A DNA stretch of 64,000 nucleotides from Sulfitobacter sp. D7 (GCF_003611275.1 NZ_CP020694.1:620001-684000); one strand, 5' to 3'. Shown: positions 44,588-52,835, counted from the first letter of the stretch. Numbers and translations are program-made. Notes: generated by a model not told the origin, from the sequence alone.

Positions 44588-44749
44588 ATGAACCGTTTAC
44601 TTGCTCTCTTCGCCTTTGCCGCGATTGCGGTCTTTCTGCTGATCCTCGCGGTTGAGGTGCCCAGCATTGATCTGATCATCATTGTCGCGGTGACGCTGGC
44701 CTTCGTGGCCTATGATTTCTTCACCTCCAGTCGGAAGGATCGGGACTGA
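44588..44749 (+). CDS. 53-residue inner-membrane protein
   Basis: A short open frame between the amidase and the dehydrogenase, starting MNRLLALFAFAAIAVFLLIL. It has two hydrophobic helices (about residues 5-22 and 27-42) joined by EVPS and a charged tail ending SSRKDRD. AGGATTGAAAC precedes the ATG. It begins ten bases after the amidase stop and ends three bases before the dehydrogenase ATG, so it is part of the operon. I do not recognise the family. It could be a small accessory subunit of the TRAP importer, though that is guesswork. Confidence 0.75.
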   Translation: MNRLLALFAFAAIAVFLLILAVEVPSIDLIIIVAVTLAFVAYDFFTSSRKDRD

Positions 44750-44752
44750 CCC

Positions 44753-45712
44753 ATGGGCAAGCCTGTCATCTGGATCACCCGGCAGCTTTCTGACGCCACG
44801 CTCAACCGGGCGCGGCGTGACTATGAGGTGATCTGGGATCCGGCTGACGCACCCGGCAGCGCCGAGGATATCATCGCGATGAGCGCGCGGGTCGATGGCA
44901 TGATCCCCTGTCACTCCGAGCATTTCAGCGCCAATGTGGTGGCCCAGCTTGACCCCCGGCTCAAGATCATCGCCAACCACTCCGTCGGGGTGGATCACTG
45001 CGACCTGCCCAGCCTCAAGGCGCGGGGAATTGTCGTGACGAACACGCCCGGCGTTCTGTCGGATGCCACGGCGGAACTGGCGCTGATGCTGATGCTGGGG
45101 GCTGCGCGGCATGCGGTGGCGGGGGACCAGCTTGTGCGCAGCGGGCAGTGGCAGTCGTGGTCGCCCGCGATGCTGGTCGGCAAACAGCTCTCCGGTGCGC
45201 GGCTCGGGATCATCGGTATGGGCGGCGTGGGCCGCGCCTTTGCCCGCAAGGCGCGCGGGCTGGATATGGAGATTCATTACCACAACCGCCGCCCTCTGAA
45301 CCCGGAGGAGGAGGCGGGCGCGGCTTATCACGCCGACTTGGACGACCTGCTGGCGGTGTCGGACTTCCTATCGCTGCACTGCCCGGCCACACCCGAAACC
45401 GTCGGCCTTTTGAACGCAGCACGGCTGGCGCGTCTGCCCAAGGGCTGCGTAATCGTCAACACCGCGCGCGGCAATCTGGTGGATGAGGCGGCGCTGCTTG
45501 AGGCGCTGACCTCGGGCCATGTCGGCGCGGCGGGGCTGGATTGTTTCGTGACCGAGCCGGGCGGCAACCCGGCCTTTGCCGCCCATGACAACGTGATGAT
45601 GATGCCGCATGTCGGCAGCGCCACCGTGGCCACCCGCGACGCGATGGGGTTCAAGGCGCTGGACAACCTCGATCACTTTTTCCGGGGAGAGACGCCGCCG
45701 GATCAGCTGTAG
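44753..45712 (+). CDS. D-2-hydroxyacid dehydrogenase
   Basis: A 319-residue NAD(P)-dependent enzyme that interconverts 2-oxoacids and D-2-hydroxyacids (GhrB/glyoxylate reductase-like). The Rossmann motif GIIGMGGVGRAFARKARGLD is near residue 150. The catalytic set is R in VNTARGNLVDEAAL (near 237), E in DCFVTEPGGNPAF and H in MPHVGSAT (near 285). The N-terminal GVDHCDLPSLKARGIVVTNTP segment is typical. It is last in the TRAP-amidase operon. The pathway could be 2-hydroxy-acid amide to 2-hydroxy acid to 2-oxoacid, which is inference. Confidence 0.92.
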   Translation: MGKPVIWITRQLSDATLNRARRDYEVIWDPADAPGSAEDIIAMSARVDGMIPCHSEHFSANVVAQLDPRLKIIANHSVGVDHCDLPSLKARGIVVTNTPGVLSDATAELALMLMLGAARHAVAGDQLVRSGQWQSWSPAMLVGKQLSGARLGIIGMGGVGRAFARKARGLDMEIHYHNRRPLNPEEEAGAAYHADLDDLLAVSDFLSLHCPATPETVGLLNAARLARLPKGCVIVNTARGNLVDEAALLEALTSGHVGAAGLDCFVTEPGGNPAFAAHDNVMMMPHVGSATVATRDAMGFKALDNLDHFFRGETPPDQL

Positions 45713-45725
45713 CGACGGCGGCCCG

Positions 45726-46661
45726 TCAAGCGACACCCGGCGGCAGCGCAGCCACGCCGCGGCGCAGCCGTGATGGCAAGGGCAGGGTGATGATGGCAAG
45801 ACAGCCAATCACCAGCGCCACGCCGATCCAGCCAAGCGGGGGGAGGCGTTCGCCCACGATGACCACGGCGAGCACCGCGGCGACGACCGGCTCGAACAGG
45901 GTGATCACGGTGGCCATGCTTGCCTCCACCCGGGCAAGGCCGTAGCCGAAGGCGATATAGCCCAAAAACATCGGCACAGCGGCCATATAAAGCCCCACGG
46001 CGGCGTTGTTCCATGACGCCAGAAAAGCCCCACCCGAGATCAGCAGCACCGGCATCAGCAGCAGCCCACCCAGCCCGAAGGTCGCTCCCATGGCCACGGT
46101 AGAGCCGGTGCCTTGCAGCATCATCTTGCGCGCGCTCCACGAATAAAGCGCGTAGGTGAAGCCCCCGATCAGGCCCAGCAAGACGCCCAAGGGAACCGAT
46201 GGCGCGCGCAGCGTTTCCCCATGGGCGGCGTTTTCGGCCAAGCAGATCAGCCCCATGCCGATCAGCCCCACCGCCGCGCCAAGGGACCAGCGCAGGGTCA
46301 GGCGGCGGCGATCCAGAAGGTACTCGATCAGCGCCGAGAGCAGCGGCGCAGAGCCGATGGTGATGACCGTGCCCACCGTCACCCCCGCCAGCCGCATCGC
46401 GCCGTAAAAGGCCAGCGGATAGACCGCCACCGCCACTGCGCCGATGACCAGCAGGCGGCGCTGCTGCCAGAGCCGCGTACGTTGGTTCAGGATGCCCCGC
46501 CCGGCCCAAAGGGCCTGCGCGATCCCGCCCAGACCCATGGCCGCAGCACCAATGGCGGCGGCGCTCACGTCGGGGGCAAAGGTGGCGGCGGCGCCGGTGG
46601 TGCCCCAGACGACGGCTGCGAAAAGGATGGCGATCACGCCCCAGCGGTGGCCCTGTATCAC
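45726..46661 (-). CDS. EamA/DMT family transporter
   Basis: A 311-residue inner-membrane protein with ten helices in two EamA repeats (about residues 8-140 and 150-290). The second repeat includes YIAFGYGLARVEASMATVIT and LFEPVVAAVLAVVIVGERL, the EPV-x-A-A...GE motif typical of the group. It is an exporter by family, with unknown substrate. It overlaps the upstream TetR gene by four bases, so the regulator is first in this operon and likely controls it through the palindrome at 47261-47280. Confidence 0.9.
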   Translation of the reverse strand: MIQGHRWGVIAILFAAVVWGTTGAAATFAPDVSAAAIGAAAMGLGGIAQALWAGRGILNQRTRLWQQRRLLVIGAVAVAVYPLAFYGAMRLAGVTVGTVITIGSAPLLSALIEYLLDRRRLTLRWSLGAAVGLIGMGLICLAENAAHGETLRAPSVPLGVLLGLIGGFTYALYSWSARKMMLQGTGSTVAMGATFGLGGLLLMPVLLISGGAFLASWNNAAVGLYMAAVPMFLGYIAFGYGLARVEASMATVITLFEPVVAAVLAVVIVGERLPPLGWIGVALVIGCLAIITLPLPSRLRRGVAALPPGVA

Positions 46662-47245
46662 GTAAGCGTCCTTAGCATATCTTCGGCCATCGCGCGCGCC
46701 GTGCGCACCCGGCGGCTGTCACCTTCAAGCCCGGCGCGGGCCATCGCGCCTTCCAACAGAAACGCAAGATGCGCGGCGGTGGCGGCGGCGCGGTCCGGGG
46801 CCTCGGGCAATAATTCGGCAAGGTGCTGGGCCAAGATGCGCTCCACCTCCTCTTTGTGCTGGCGCACCGCGTCGCGCCCGGCATCGCCTGCATCAAGCTC
46901 TGCCGCCGCGTTCAATAGGCCACATCCCCGAAAGCCGCGCTCATAGGCGCATTCTGCATGATCCTGATAGGCGTCGAAGACGGCCAAGACCCGCGCCTGA
47001 GGTGTCTGTGCGGCAGCGGCCCGCGCGGCGTAAAGCGCAAGCCACTCCGCGTGCCGCGCCTCTAGGTATTGGCTCACCAGATCGGCTTTGGAGGAAAAGT
47101 TGTTGTAGAGGCTTTTCTTGGCCACGCCCGCACGGGCGACGATGGCGTCGATCCCCGTGGCACTGATGCCGTGGTTGTAAAACAGCTCCTGCGCGGCCTG
47201 CATCAGCCGATCATGGGCGGGGCGTTGTCTGGGGGCCTTTGGCAT
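46658..47245 (-). CDS. TetR/AcrR-family regulator of the EamA exporter
   Basis: A 195-residue regulator. The helix-turn-helix lies at about residues 28-55 (SATGIDAIVARAGVAKKSLY, then NNFSSKADLV). The C-terminal ligand domain is helical and Ala-rich. AGGAGA seven bases upstream defines the ATG. It overlaps the EamA gene by four bases. A near-perfect 20-base palindrome, 16 bases ahead of the start, gives a ready autoregulatory operator. The likely inducer is the compound exported by EamA. Confidence 0.92.
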   Translation of the reverse strand: MPKAPRQRPAHDRLMQAAQELFYNHGISATGIDAIVARAGVAKKSLYNNFSSKADLVSQYLEARHAEWLALYAARAAAAQTPQARVLAVFDAYQDHAECAYERGFRGCGLLNAAAELDAGDAGRDAVRQHKEEVERILAQHLAELLPEAPDRAAATAAHLAFLLEGAMARAGLEGDSRRVRTARAMAEDMLRTLT

Positions 47246-47260
47246 GATCTCTCCTGCGGG

Positions 47261-47280
47261 TAGGTAGACCGGTATACCTA
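47261..47280. promoter_or_regulatory. TetR operator palindrome
   Basis: TAGGTAGACCGGTATACCTA is a 20-base inverted repeat (TAGGTAGACC / GGTATACCTA) with a single mismatched pair. It stands just ahead of the tetR-eamA start. The core AGACCGGT is close to NemR/AcrR-like sites. Confidence 0.75.
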
Positions 47281-47281
47281 A

Positions 47282-47821
47282 TCACACCCCCGCGCAAGCC
47301 TCTGGATGACGCGAAAGCGCCTGCGCCAAACGCTGCGCGGCGGTCACGGCCTCTGTTCCCCAAAGCGGCCAAGTCTGCGTGAGCCCTTCGATGATGAGCA
47401 ATAAAGCCGTCTCGGCCCCCGCCAGATTGGTGGCCGCGGCGGCCTTGGCCGCGACCTCGGCCTTGTGCCGCGTTAGCAGGGCGCGCAGGCTGTCGCTGCC
47501 GGGGTCGGCGGCGACGGCGGCATGGAACAGGCAGCCGTGAGAGGTTTCCGTTTCCATCCACTGCCCGACACGCGCCAAGATCGCCTCCAGCGCGTCGGCG
47601 GGTGCCTGCGGTAGATCATCGAAGACCAGCGCGAGGTACCGCTGCTGGCGATTTTCCAATGCCGCCAGCACCATTTCAGCGCGGGAAGGGGTGTATTTGT
47701 AGAGGGTGCGCAGGCTTACCCCCGCCGCATCGCGCAGGTCTTCGACGCTGGGTTCGGCGAAGCCGCGGGCGGCAAAGGCACGCTCAAGCCCGGCGGCGAT
47801 TTTGCTTTGGGTATCTGTCAT
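47282..47821 (-). CDS. TetR/AcrR-family regulator of the MDR oxidoreductase
   Basis: A 179-residue regulator. The helix-turn-helix lies at about residues 20-50 (EPSVEDLRDAAGVSLRTLYK, then YTPSRAEMVLA). The C-terminal part shows the usual TetR ligand-domain pattern. It is divergent from the MDR gene, whose start is 73 bases away, and the intergenic strip contains two matching 18-base palindromes. The start has no clear ribosome site, only the operator region, so its translation may be weak or leaderless. Its end lies one base from the palindrome of the other tetR gene. Confidence 0.92.
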   Translation of the reverse strand: MTDTQSKIAAGLERAFAARGFAEPSVEDLRDAAGVSLRTLYKYTPSRAEMVLAALENRQQRYLALVFDDLPQAPADALEAILARVGQWMETETSHGCLFHAAVAADPGSDSLRALLTRHKAEVAAKAAAATNLAGAETALLLIIEGLTQTWPLWGTEAVTAAQRLAQALSRHPEACAGV

Positions 47822-47831
47822 GCTTGACGAT

Positions 47832-47849
47832 GTAGAGGGAGCCCTCTAC
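47832..47849. promoter_or_regulatory. TetR operator 1, perfect palindrome
   Basis: GTAGAGGG AG CCCTCTAC, 18 bases with perfect eight-base arms, 10 bases upstream of the tetR start. It shares the end motif GTAGAG with operator 2. Confidence 0.8.
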
Positions 47850-47857
47850 CTACGCAA

Positions 47858-47875
47858 GTAGAGTAATCATTCTAC
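47858..47875. promoter_or_regulatory. TetR operator 2
   Basis: GTAGA (47858-47862) and TCTAC (47871-47875), eight bases apart, also 18 bases in span. Its centre is 26 bases from the centre of operator 1, on the MDR side, 20 bases ahead of the MDR start. Two such sites suit joint control of both divergent genes. Confidence 0.65.
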
Positions 47876-47894
47876 ACTCGAAGGAGCCGAAGCG

Positions 47895-48965
47895 ATGACC
47901 CTACCAGAGACGATGAAAGCCATGCGGCTGACCGGCCACGGCGGCTTGGACAAACTGGAGTGGCGCGAAGACGTTGCGGTGCCAAAGCCCGCAGCCGGAG
48001 AGGTTTTGGTCCGCGTCGGCGCGGCGGCGGTGAACAACACGGATGTAAACACGCGCACGGGCTGGTATTCCAAAGCGGTGCGAGGCGATACCGGGTCGGC
48101 GGCGAGCGAGGGCTACGACGGCGCGTCGGACGCCGATGGCGGCTGGTCCGGCGCCTTGAGCTTTCCGCGCATCCAAGGCGCCGATTGCTGCGGAGAGATC
48201 GTGGCCGTGGGTGAGGGGATCGATGAGGGGCGGATTGGCGAGCGAGTTCTGATCCGGCCCATGTATAGCCCTGCGGGGGCGGGGCCGGATGATCTGGTCA
48301 CCTTCGGATCGGAACGGGATGGCGGTTTTGCTGAATATGGCACCGCCGAGGCCAGCAATGCGCTGCGGATCGACAGCGCACTCACGGACCTCGAACTCGC
48401 TTCTTTTCCCTGCGCCTTTTCGACTGCCGAAGGGATGATCCAGCGCGCGGCATTGGGGGCGGAGCGTGTGTTGATCACCGGCGCCTCTGGCGGCGTCGGC
48501 TCGGCTGCGGTGCAACTGGCCAAACGGCGCGGGGCGCATGTGACGGCGGTGACCAGCCCCGGCAAGATGGAGGCGCTGAAGACGCTCGGCGCGGATGAGG
48601 CGCTCGACCGGGATGCGGCGCTGCCGGAGGATGCCTTTGATGTGGTGCTCGACCTTGTTGGCGGGGCGCGTTGGCCCAAGCTGCTTGATGCGCTGGTGCC
48701 GCGCGGGCGCTATGTGACCTCGGGTGCGATTGCCGGGCCGATCGTCGAGTTGGACCTGCGCACGCTCTACCTCAAAGATCTGACCCTCATGGGGAGCACG
48801 CGGCAGGAACCGAGCGTTTTTGCCGATCTGGTGGGGTATATCGAACGCGGAGAAATCCGGCCTGTCGTTGCGGAAAGTTATGCGCTGCGAGACCTTAAGC
48901 AGGCGCAGGAAGCCTTTCTTGACAAATCCCACATGGGAAAGATCGGCATCACGGTGGCCGGTTGA
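47895..48965 (+). CDS. MDR family zinc-independent NADPH:quinone reductase-like oxidoreductase
   Basis: A 356-residue medium-chain dehydrogenase/reductase. The N-terminal GroES-like domain (about 1-140) and a Rossmann domain with VLITGASGGVGSAAVQLAKR (near residue 195) are both present. The catalytic zinc ligands of alcohol dehydrogenases are not evident, so the protein fits the quinone/enone reductase branch. AAGGAG lies nine bases before the ATG. The divergent TetR gene and paired operators suggest induction by an electrophile or quinone, which is inference. A terminator follows its stop closely. Confidence 0.9.
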   Translation: MTLPETMKAMRLTGHGGLDKLEWREDVAVPKPAAGEVLVRVGAAAVNNTDVNTRTGWYSKAVRGDTGSAASEGYDGASDADGGWSGALSFPRIQGADCCGEIVAVGEGIDEGRIGERVLIRPMYSPAGAGPDDLVTFGSERDGGFAEYGTAEASNALRIDSALTDLELASFPCAFSTAEGMIQRAALGAERVLITGASGGVGSAAVQLAKRRGAHVTAVTSPGKMEALKTLGADEALDRDAALPEDAFDVVLDLVGGARWPKLLDALVPRGRYVTSGAIAGPIVELDLRTLYLKDLTLMGSTRQEPSVFADLVGYIERGEIRPVVAESYALRDLKQAQEAFLDKSHMGKIGITVAG

Positions 48966-48977
48966 ACGCGAAAATGG

Positions 48978-49007
48978 GCCGCTTGCCAGAGGGGCAGGCG
49001 GCTCTTT
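48978..49007 (+). terminator. intrinsic terminator of the MDR gene
   Basis: A 10-base-pair stem (48978-48987 with 48993-49002, one G-T pair, five-base loop) followed by TCTTT, 12 bases after the stop codon. Confidence 0.82.
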
Positions 49008-49107
49008 GCTGTTAATAAGTAAATTAGATTGATTTAATCGTTGACTCACCCCCTCCCATTTGGGATTTGTCCTTCGAGACGCCGCATGAACCGGAGGGGA
49101 GGCCAGT

Positions 49108-50292
49108 TTGCAGCAGCTACAGACATTCGCCGACCGGACCGCGCGCGGCTCGAACCAGAGCGGGATGCGGGCCTATAATGAACGGCTCGTCCTGTCGCTT
49201 ATCCGGCGCAGCGGCCCTACGTCCAAGGCTGAGATTGCCCGGCTCACCGGTCTGTCGGCGCAGACTGTATCCGTCATTATGCGCGCCCTCGAAGCGGATG
49301 GACTGCTGAAAAAAGGCGCGCGGGTGCGGGGCCGGGTGGGGCAGCCTTCGGTGCCGATCAGCCTAAACGCGGAGGGGGCCTTCTTTCTGGGGCTAAAGGT
49401 TGGCAGGCGCAGTGTCGCGTTGATCCTGACCGACTTCGAAGGCCAAGTGACGCGCCGCAGCAGCGAGGTCTATGCCCATCCCACCCCCGCTGCGGTCATG
49501 GAATTTGCGCGGCGCGCTTTGCAGGACACGCTCGCCTCTTTGACCGCTGACCAGCAGGCGCGGGTGGCGGGACTGGGGGTCGCCCTGCCGTTTGGCATGT
49601 GGGAATGGGAGGTTGCGGGCGGCGATCTGAGCGCGTGGCAGGACTTTGATATCGAAGCCGCTTTGGCGGAGGTGCTCGATCTACCGATCTCCATTTGCAA
49701 TGACACTTCTGCCGCTTGCGGGGCCGAACTGGTTTTTGGTGCGCAGAACAAGCCGCGCGATTTTCTGTATTTCTACATCGGCTATTTCGTGGGTGGTGGG
49801 CTGGTGCTGGATAGCAAACTCTACACCGGCAAAAGCGGCAATGCGGGGGCGCTCGGCTCCATGCCGCTGGTCGGGGGCGTGCCTCGGCAATTGGTCGATG
49901 TGGCATCTTTGGCGGTCTTGGAGGCGGCGTTGCAGGAGGCCGGAGAGACTCGCCGCGCCCCGTGGAGCGATCTGGCGGCTTGGGAACTTTCCGCCGGCAT
50001 TCTGGACCCATGGCTCGACAGCACTGCCGAGGCGCTGGCGCAGGCGGTCCGCGCCGCAACATGCTTGATCGATTTTGACACGGTGATGATCGATGGATCA
50101 TTTCCTGAGACAATTCGCGCGGATCTGGTGGCGCGCACCCGCCGCCATCTTGCCGCCCAGCCCCTGCCGGGCTTCACCCTTCCGGCCCTGCGCGAAGGGA
50201 CCGTCGGCAGCGACGCCCGCGCGCTTGGCGCGGCAAGCCTGCCGCTTTCGGACCGTTTCCTCGTCGACCGCGACGCATTTTTGAAAGGCTGA
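49108..50292 (+). CDS. ROK-family transcriptional regulator
   Basis: A 394-residue protein with an N-terminal winged helix-turn-helix (about residues 20-80: YNERLVLSLIRRSGPTSKAE, then IARLTGLSAQTVSVIMRALE) and a ROK sugar-kinase-like domain after it. The glycine-rich FVGGGLVLDSKLYTGKSGNA segment is conserved, but the usual Cys-rich CNCGxxGCxE zinc site is absent; the corresponding place reads ASLAVLEAALQEAG. It is probably a sugar-responsive regulator with no kinase role. Translation starts at TTG, placed five bases after GGAGGGGAGG; no ATG is in frame nearby. The sugar kinase gene follows in three bases, so this looks like a two-gene operon. Confidence 0.88.
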   Translation: MQQLQTFADRTARGSNQSGMRAYNERLVLSLIRRSGPTSKAEIARLTGLSAQTVSVIMRALEADGLLKKGARVRGRVGQPSVPISLNAEGAFFLGLKVGRRSVALILTDFEGQVTRRSSEVYAHPTPAAVMEFARRALQDTLASLTADQQARVAGLGVALPFGMWEWEVAGGDLSAWQDFDIEAALAEVLDLPISICNDTSAACGAELVFGAQNKPRDFLYFYIGYFVGGGLVLDSKLYTGKSGNAGALGSMPLVGGVPRQLVDVASLAVLEAALQEAGETRRAPWSDLAAWELSAGILDPWLDSTAEALAQAVRAATCLIDFDTVMIDGSFPETIRADLVARTRRHLAAQPLPGFTLPALREGTVGSDARALGAASLPLSDRFLVDRDAFLKG

Positions 50293-50295
50293 CAG

Positions 50296-51222
50296 ATGAT
50301 CCTTTGCTGCGGAGAAGCCCTGGTCGATATGATCCCAACCCCAACCACCGCAGGCCCCGACGGCTTTGTGCCCCATGCGGGCGGAGCGGTCTTTAATACG
50401 GCCATCGCCTTGGGGCGGCTCGGGGCGCAGGTGGGGATGCTCTCGGGCCTGTCGTCTGACATGTTCGGGCGGCAGTTGGTCGATGGGCTGAAGGCCAGCC
50501 ATGTGGATGTCTCGCATCTGGTGGTGTCCGACCGTCCGACGACGCTGGCCTTTGTTCGGCTGGTCGGTGGCCATGCGACCTATGATTTCTATGACGAAAA
50601 CTCGGCCGGGCGCATGATCACGCCGGGGGATATGCCCGCGCTCTCGGCTGAAGTCTCGGCGCTGTATTTCGGCGGGATCAGCTTGGCTTGCGAGCCGGGC
50701 GCGGATGCCTATGCAGATCTGCTGGCGCGAAACGCCGAAGGCCGTGCGGTGATGATCGACCCCAACATCCGCCCCGGTTTCATCAAGGATATCGAGCGGT
50801 ACCGCCAAAGGCTCGACCGGATGCTGGCGCTGTCGGACATCGTGAAGGTATCGGATGAGGATCTGAACTGGATCAACCCGGCGCCCCTGTCGCTGCGCGA
50901 TAAGGTGGCCGAGTTGTTGGACAAGGGGCCGTCGGTTGTCATCCTGACCCGTGGGGGCGAGGGGGCAATGGGCTATCTCGCCAATGGTGAGGAGGTGCAA
51001 GTGCCTGCCGTGAAAGCCGAAATCGTCGATACGGTGGGGGCGGGCGATACCTTCAACGCAGGCGTTTTGGCAAAGATGTCTGAGCTGGGTCAGCTCCATA
51101 AATCCGCGCTCGCCACCCTTTCGCCCGAAGTGTTGACCGAGGCGCTGGCCTATGGCGCGCGCGTCGCCGCCGTGACCGTTTCGCGCGCCGGAGCGAACGC
51201 GCCTTGGGTAGAGGAAATATGA
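50296..51222 (+). CDS. PfkB-family carbohydrate kinase (fructokinase-like)
   Basis: A 308-residue cytoplasmic sugar kinase. PfkB signatures: GGAVFNTAIALGRLGAQVGM near residue 31 and DTVGAGDTFNAG near 246, the second holding the catalytic aspartate and anion hole. IDPNIRPG (near 155) is also typical. The neighbouring mannitol dehydrogenase makes fructose, so phosphorylation of fructose to fructose 6-phosphate is the likely role, equivalent to MtlZ of the Rhodobacter polyol system. 2-keto-3-deoxygluconate kinase activity remains possible, since edd and eda are also close. It starts three bases after the ROK stop. Confidence 0.88.
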   Translation: MILCCGEALVDMIPTPTTAGPDGFVPHAGGAVFNTAIALGRLGAQVGMLSGLSSDMFGRQLVDGLKASHVDVSHLVVSDRPTTLAFVRLVGGHATYDFYDENSAGRMITPGDMPALSAEVSALYFGGISLACEPGADAYADLLARNAEGRAVMIDPNIRPGFIKDIERYRQRLDRMLALSDIVKVSDEDLNWINPAPLSLRDKVAELLDKGPSVVILTRGGEGAMGYLANGEEVQVPAVKAEIVDTVGAGDTFNAGVLAKMSELGQLHKSALATLSPEVLTEALAYGARVAAVTVSRAGANAPWVEEI

Positions 51223-51258
51223 AATGTTGAAGAACCGCCTATCTTTTTCGCTCAGATA

Positions 51259-51272
51259 TGTTAGCGCTACCA
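51259..51272. promoter_or_regulatory. candidate LacI-type operator ahead of zwf
   Basis: TGTTAGCGCTACCA is a 14-base palindrome about the AGCGCT centre, with one mismatched pair (TGTTAGC / GCTACCA). This core is the classic form bound by LacI-family sugar regulators of alphaproteobacteria. It lies 113 bases before zwf, within its promoter region. Confidence 0.55.
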
Positions 51273-51307
51273 GTGGCCGCCCTGAGGAGGGCGCAGGAGG
51301 GATGGCG

Positions 51308-51367
51308 ATGGCTTTGAGCAATCGAAAACATGGTGCCGCCGCGCATCAACGCAGGCAGGAGGGCTGA
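51308..51367 (+). CDS. 19-codon leader ORF ahead of zwf
   Basis: An ATG at 51308 has AGGAGG seven bases upstream and reads MALSNRKHGAAAHQRRQEG before TGA; a second ATG at 51302 is too close to the ribosome site. The stop is four bases before the zwf ATG, and the zwf ribosome site (AGGAGG, 51357-51362) lies inside this ORF. Translation of the leader could therefore modulate zwf. The peptide has no run of one amino acid that would suggest classic attenuation. Confidence 0.5.
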   Translation: MALSNRKHGAAAHQRRQEG

Positions 51368-51371
51368 CCCC

Positions 51372-52835
51372 ATGGTATCGCGCGTAATTCCGGTTGACCC
51401 TTTCGACCTCGTCATTTTCGGCGCGACCGGCGACCTTGCCCGGCGCAAGATCCTGCCCGGTCTATTCCACCGTTTCACCGTCGGCCAGATGCCCGAAGGC
51501 GCACGGATCGTCGGCGCGGCCCGCTCCGAGCTTGATGCTGATGCCTTTCGCAAGATGATCCGCGACAGCCTGCTGGAGTTCGCCCCCAAGCTCGCGCAAG
51601 AAAGCGCCGCCTTGGAGCGGTTCCTTGGCATGGTACATTACGTGCGCGTGGATGCCTCGGGCGATGCGGGCTGGGCGGATCTCAAAGACCTGATGCGCGA
51701 CGATGTCGTGCGGGCTTTCTACCTCTCGGTCTCGCCGTCGCTGTTCGGGACGATCGGCGGCAAGCTGCATGACCATGGCATCGCCACATCCGACAGCCGC
51801 ATCGTTGTCGAAAAGCCCTTTGGTCATGATCTGGAAACCGCGCAGGCGCTGAACGCCGACCTGCGGGCCAATTTCGACGAGAGCCAGATTTACCGCATCG
51901 ACCATTACCTCGGCAAAGAGACGGTGCAGAACCTTATGGCGCTGCGTTTCGCCAATGCCCTGTGGGAGCCGTTGTGGAATTCCACCCATATCGACCATGT
52001 GCAGATCACCGTTTCCGAGAGCCTCGGCGTTGAAGGGCGGGGGGAGTATTACGATAAATCCGGTGCCATGCGCGACATGGTGCAAAACCACCTGATGCAG
52101 CTTTTGTGTCTGACGGCGATGGAGCCGCCCTCGCGTTTTGACCCCAACGCGGTGCGTGATGAGAAGGTGAAGGTGATTGAGGCGTTGGAGCCGGTCGTCC
52201 AGAAGGACATCGCCCGCGGCCAATACCGCGCCGCGCAGGGCGAGGGCAGCTATCGCGATCATGCGGGCGACCCCGACAGCCGCACCGAAAGCTTCATCGC
52301 CATGAAAGTCAAAATTGCCAATTGGCGGTGGGCGGGCACGCCGTTTTACCTGCGCACGGGCAAGAAACTGCGCGGGCGCAGTTCCGAGATCGCAGTGATC
52401 TTCCGCGACCCGCCGCATATGATCTTCCCGGCGATGGAGGGCCATAAAGGCAACGCCCTGATCATCCGCCTGCAGCCTGACGAAGGCATCACCCTGCGCA
52501 ACACCATCAAAGACCCCGGCCCCGGTGGCATGCGTCTGGCCGAAGTGTCGCTGGATATGACCTTTGCCGATGCTTTGGGCGAACAGGCCACCCCGCAAGA
52601 CGCCTATGAGCGGCTAATCATGGACGTGATCCGCGGCGATCAGACGTTGTTCATGCGCGGGGACGAGGTCGAAGCCGCTTGGGCTTGGGCCGATCCGATC
52701 ATTCACGGCTGGGAAGAGACCCGGCAACCCCCGTACCCCTATGACCCCGGCAGCTCAGGCCCCGAAGAGGCGCTGATGCTGATGCACCGCGACGGCCGCC
52801 GCTGGCGCGAGATCACACGAAAGGACGACCAATGA
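51372..52835 (+). CDS. zwf: glucose-6-phosphate 1-dehydrogenase
   Basis: A 487-residue enzyme that oxidises glucose 6-phosphate to 6-phosphogluconolactone with NAD(P). The cofactor motif [16 protein letters not shown] is at residues 15-30. The active-site signature RIDHYLGKE (near residue 175), with [11 protein letters not shown] after it, is intact. AGGAGG lies nine bases before the ATG. It leads an operon with edd (four-base overlap) and eda. The 6-phosphogluconolactonase gene pgl that often follows zwf is missing here, so it must be elsewhere. Confidence 0.97.
   Translation: MVSRVIPVDPFDLVIFGATGDLARRKILPGLFHRFTVGQMPEGARIVGAARSELDADAFRKMIRDSLLEFAPKLAQESAALERFLGMVHYVRVDASGDAGWADLKDLMRDDVVRAFYLSVSPSLFGTIGGKLHDHGIATSDSRIVVEKPFGHDLETAQALNADLRANFDESQIYRIDHYLGKETVQNLMALRFANALWEPLWNSTHIDHVQITVSESLGVEGRGEYYDKSGAMRDMVQNHLMQLLCLTAMEPPSRFDPNAVRDEKVKVIEALEPVVQKDIARGQYRAAQGEGSYRDHAGDPDSRTESFIAMKVKIANWRWAGTPFYLRTGKKLRGRSSEIAVIFRDPPHMIFPAMEGHKGNALIIRLQPDEGITLRNTIKDPGPGGMRLAEVSLDMTFADALGEQATPQDAYERLIMDVIRGDQTLFMRGDEVEAAWAWADPIIHGWEETRQPPYPYDPGSSGPEEALMLMHRDGRRWREITRKDDQ

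Noticed and set aside
49015..49045. AT-rich stretch before the ROK gene as a palindromic operator
   Set aside because: It looks symmetric at first (AAATTA..TTTAAT), but the arms do not match when complemented. It is more likely part of the promoter.
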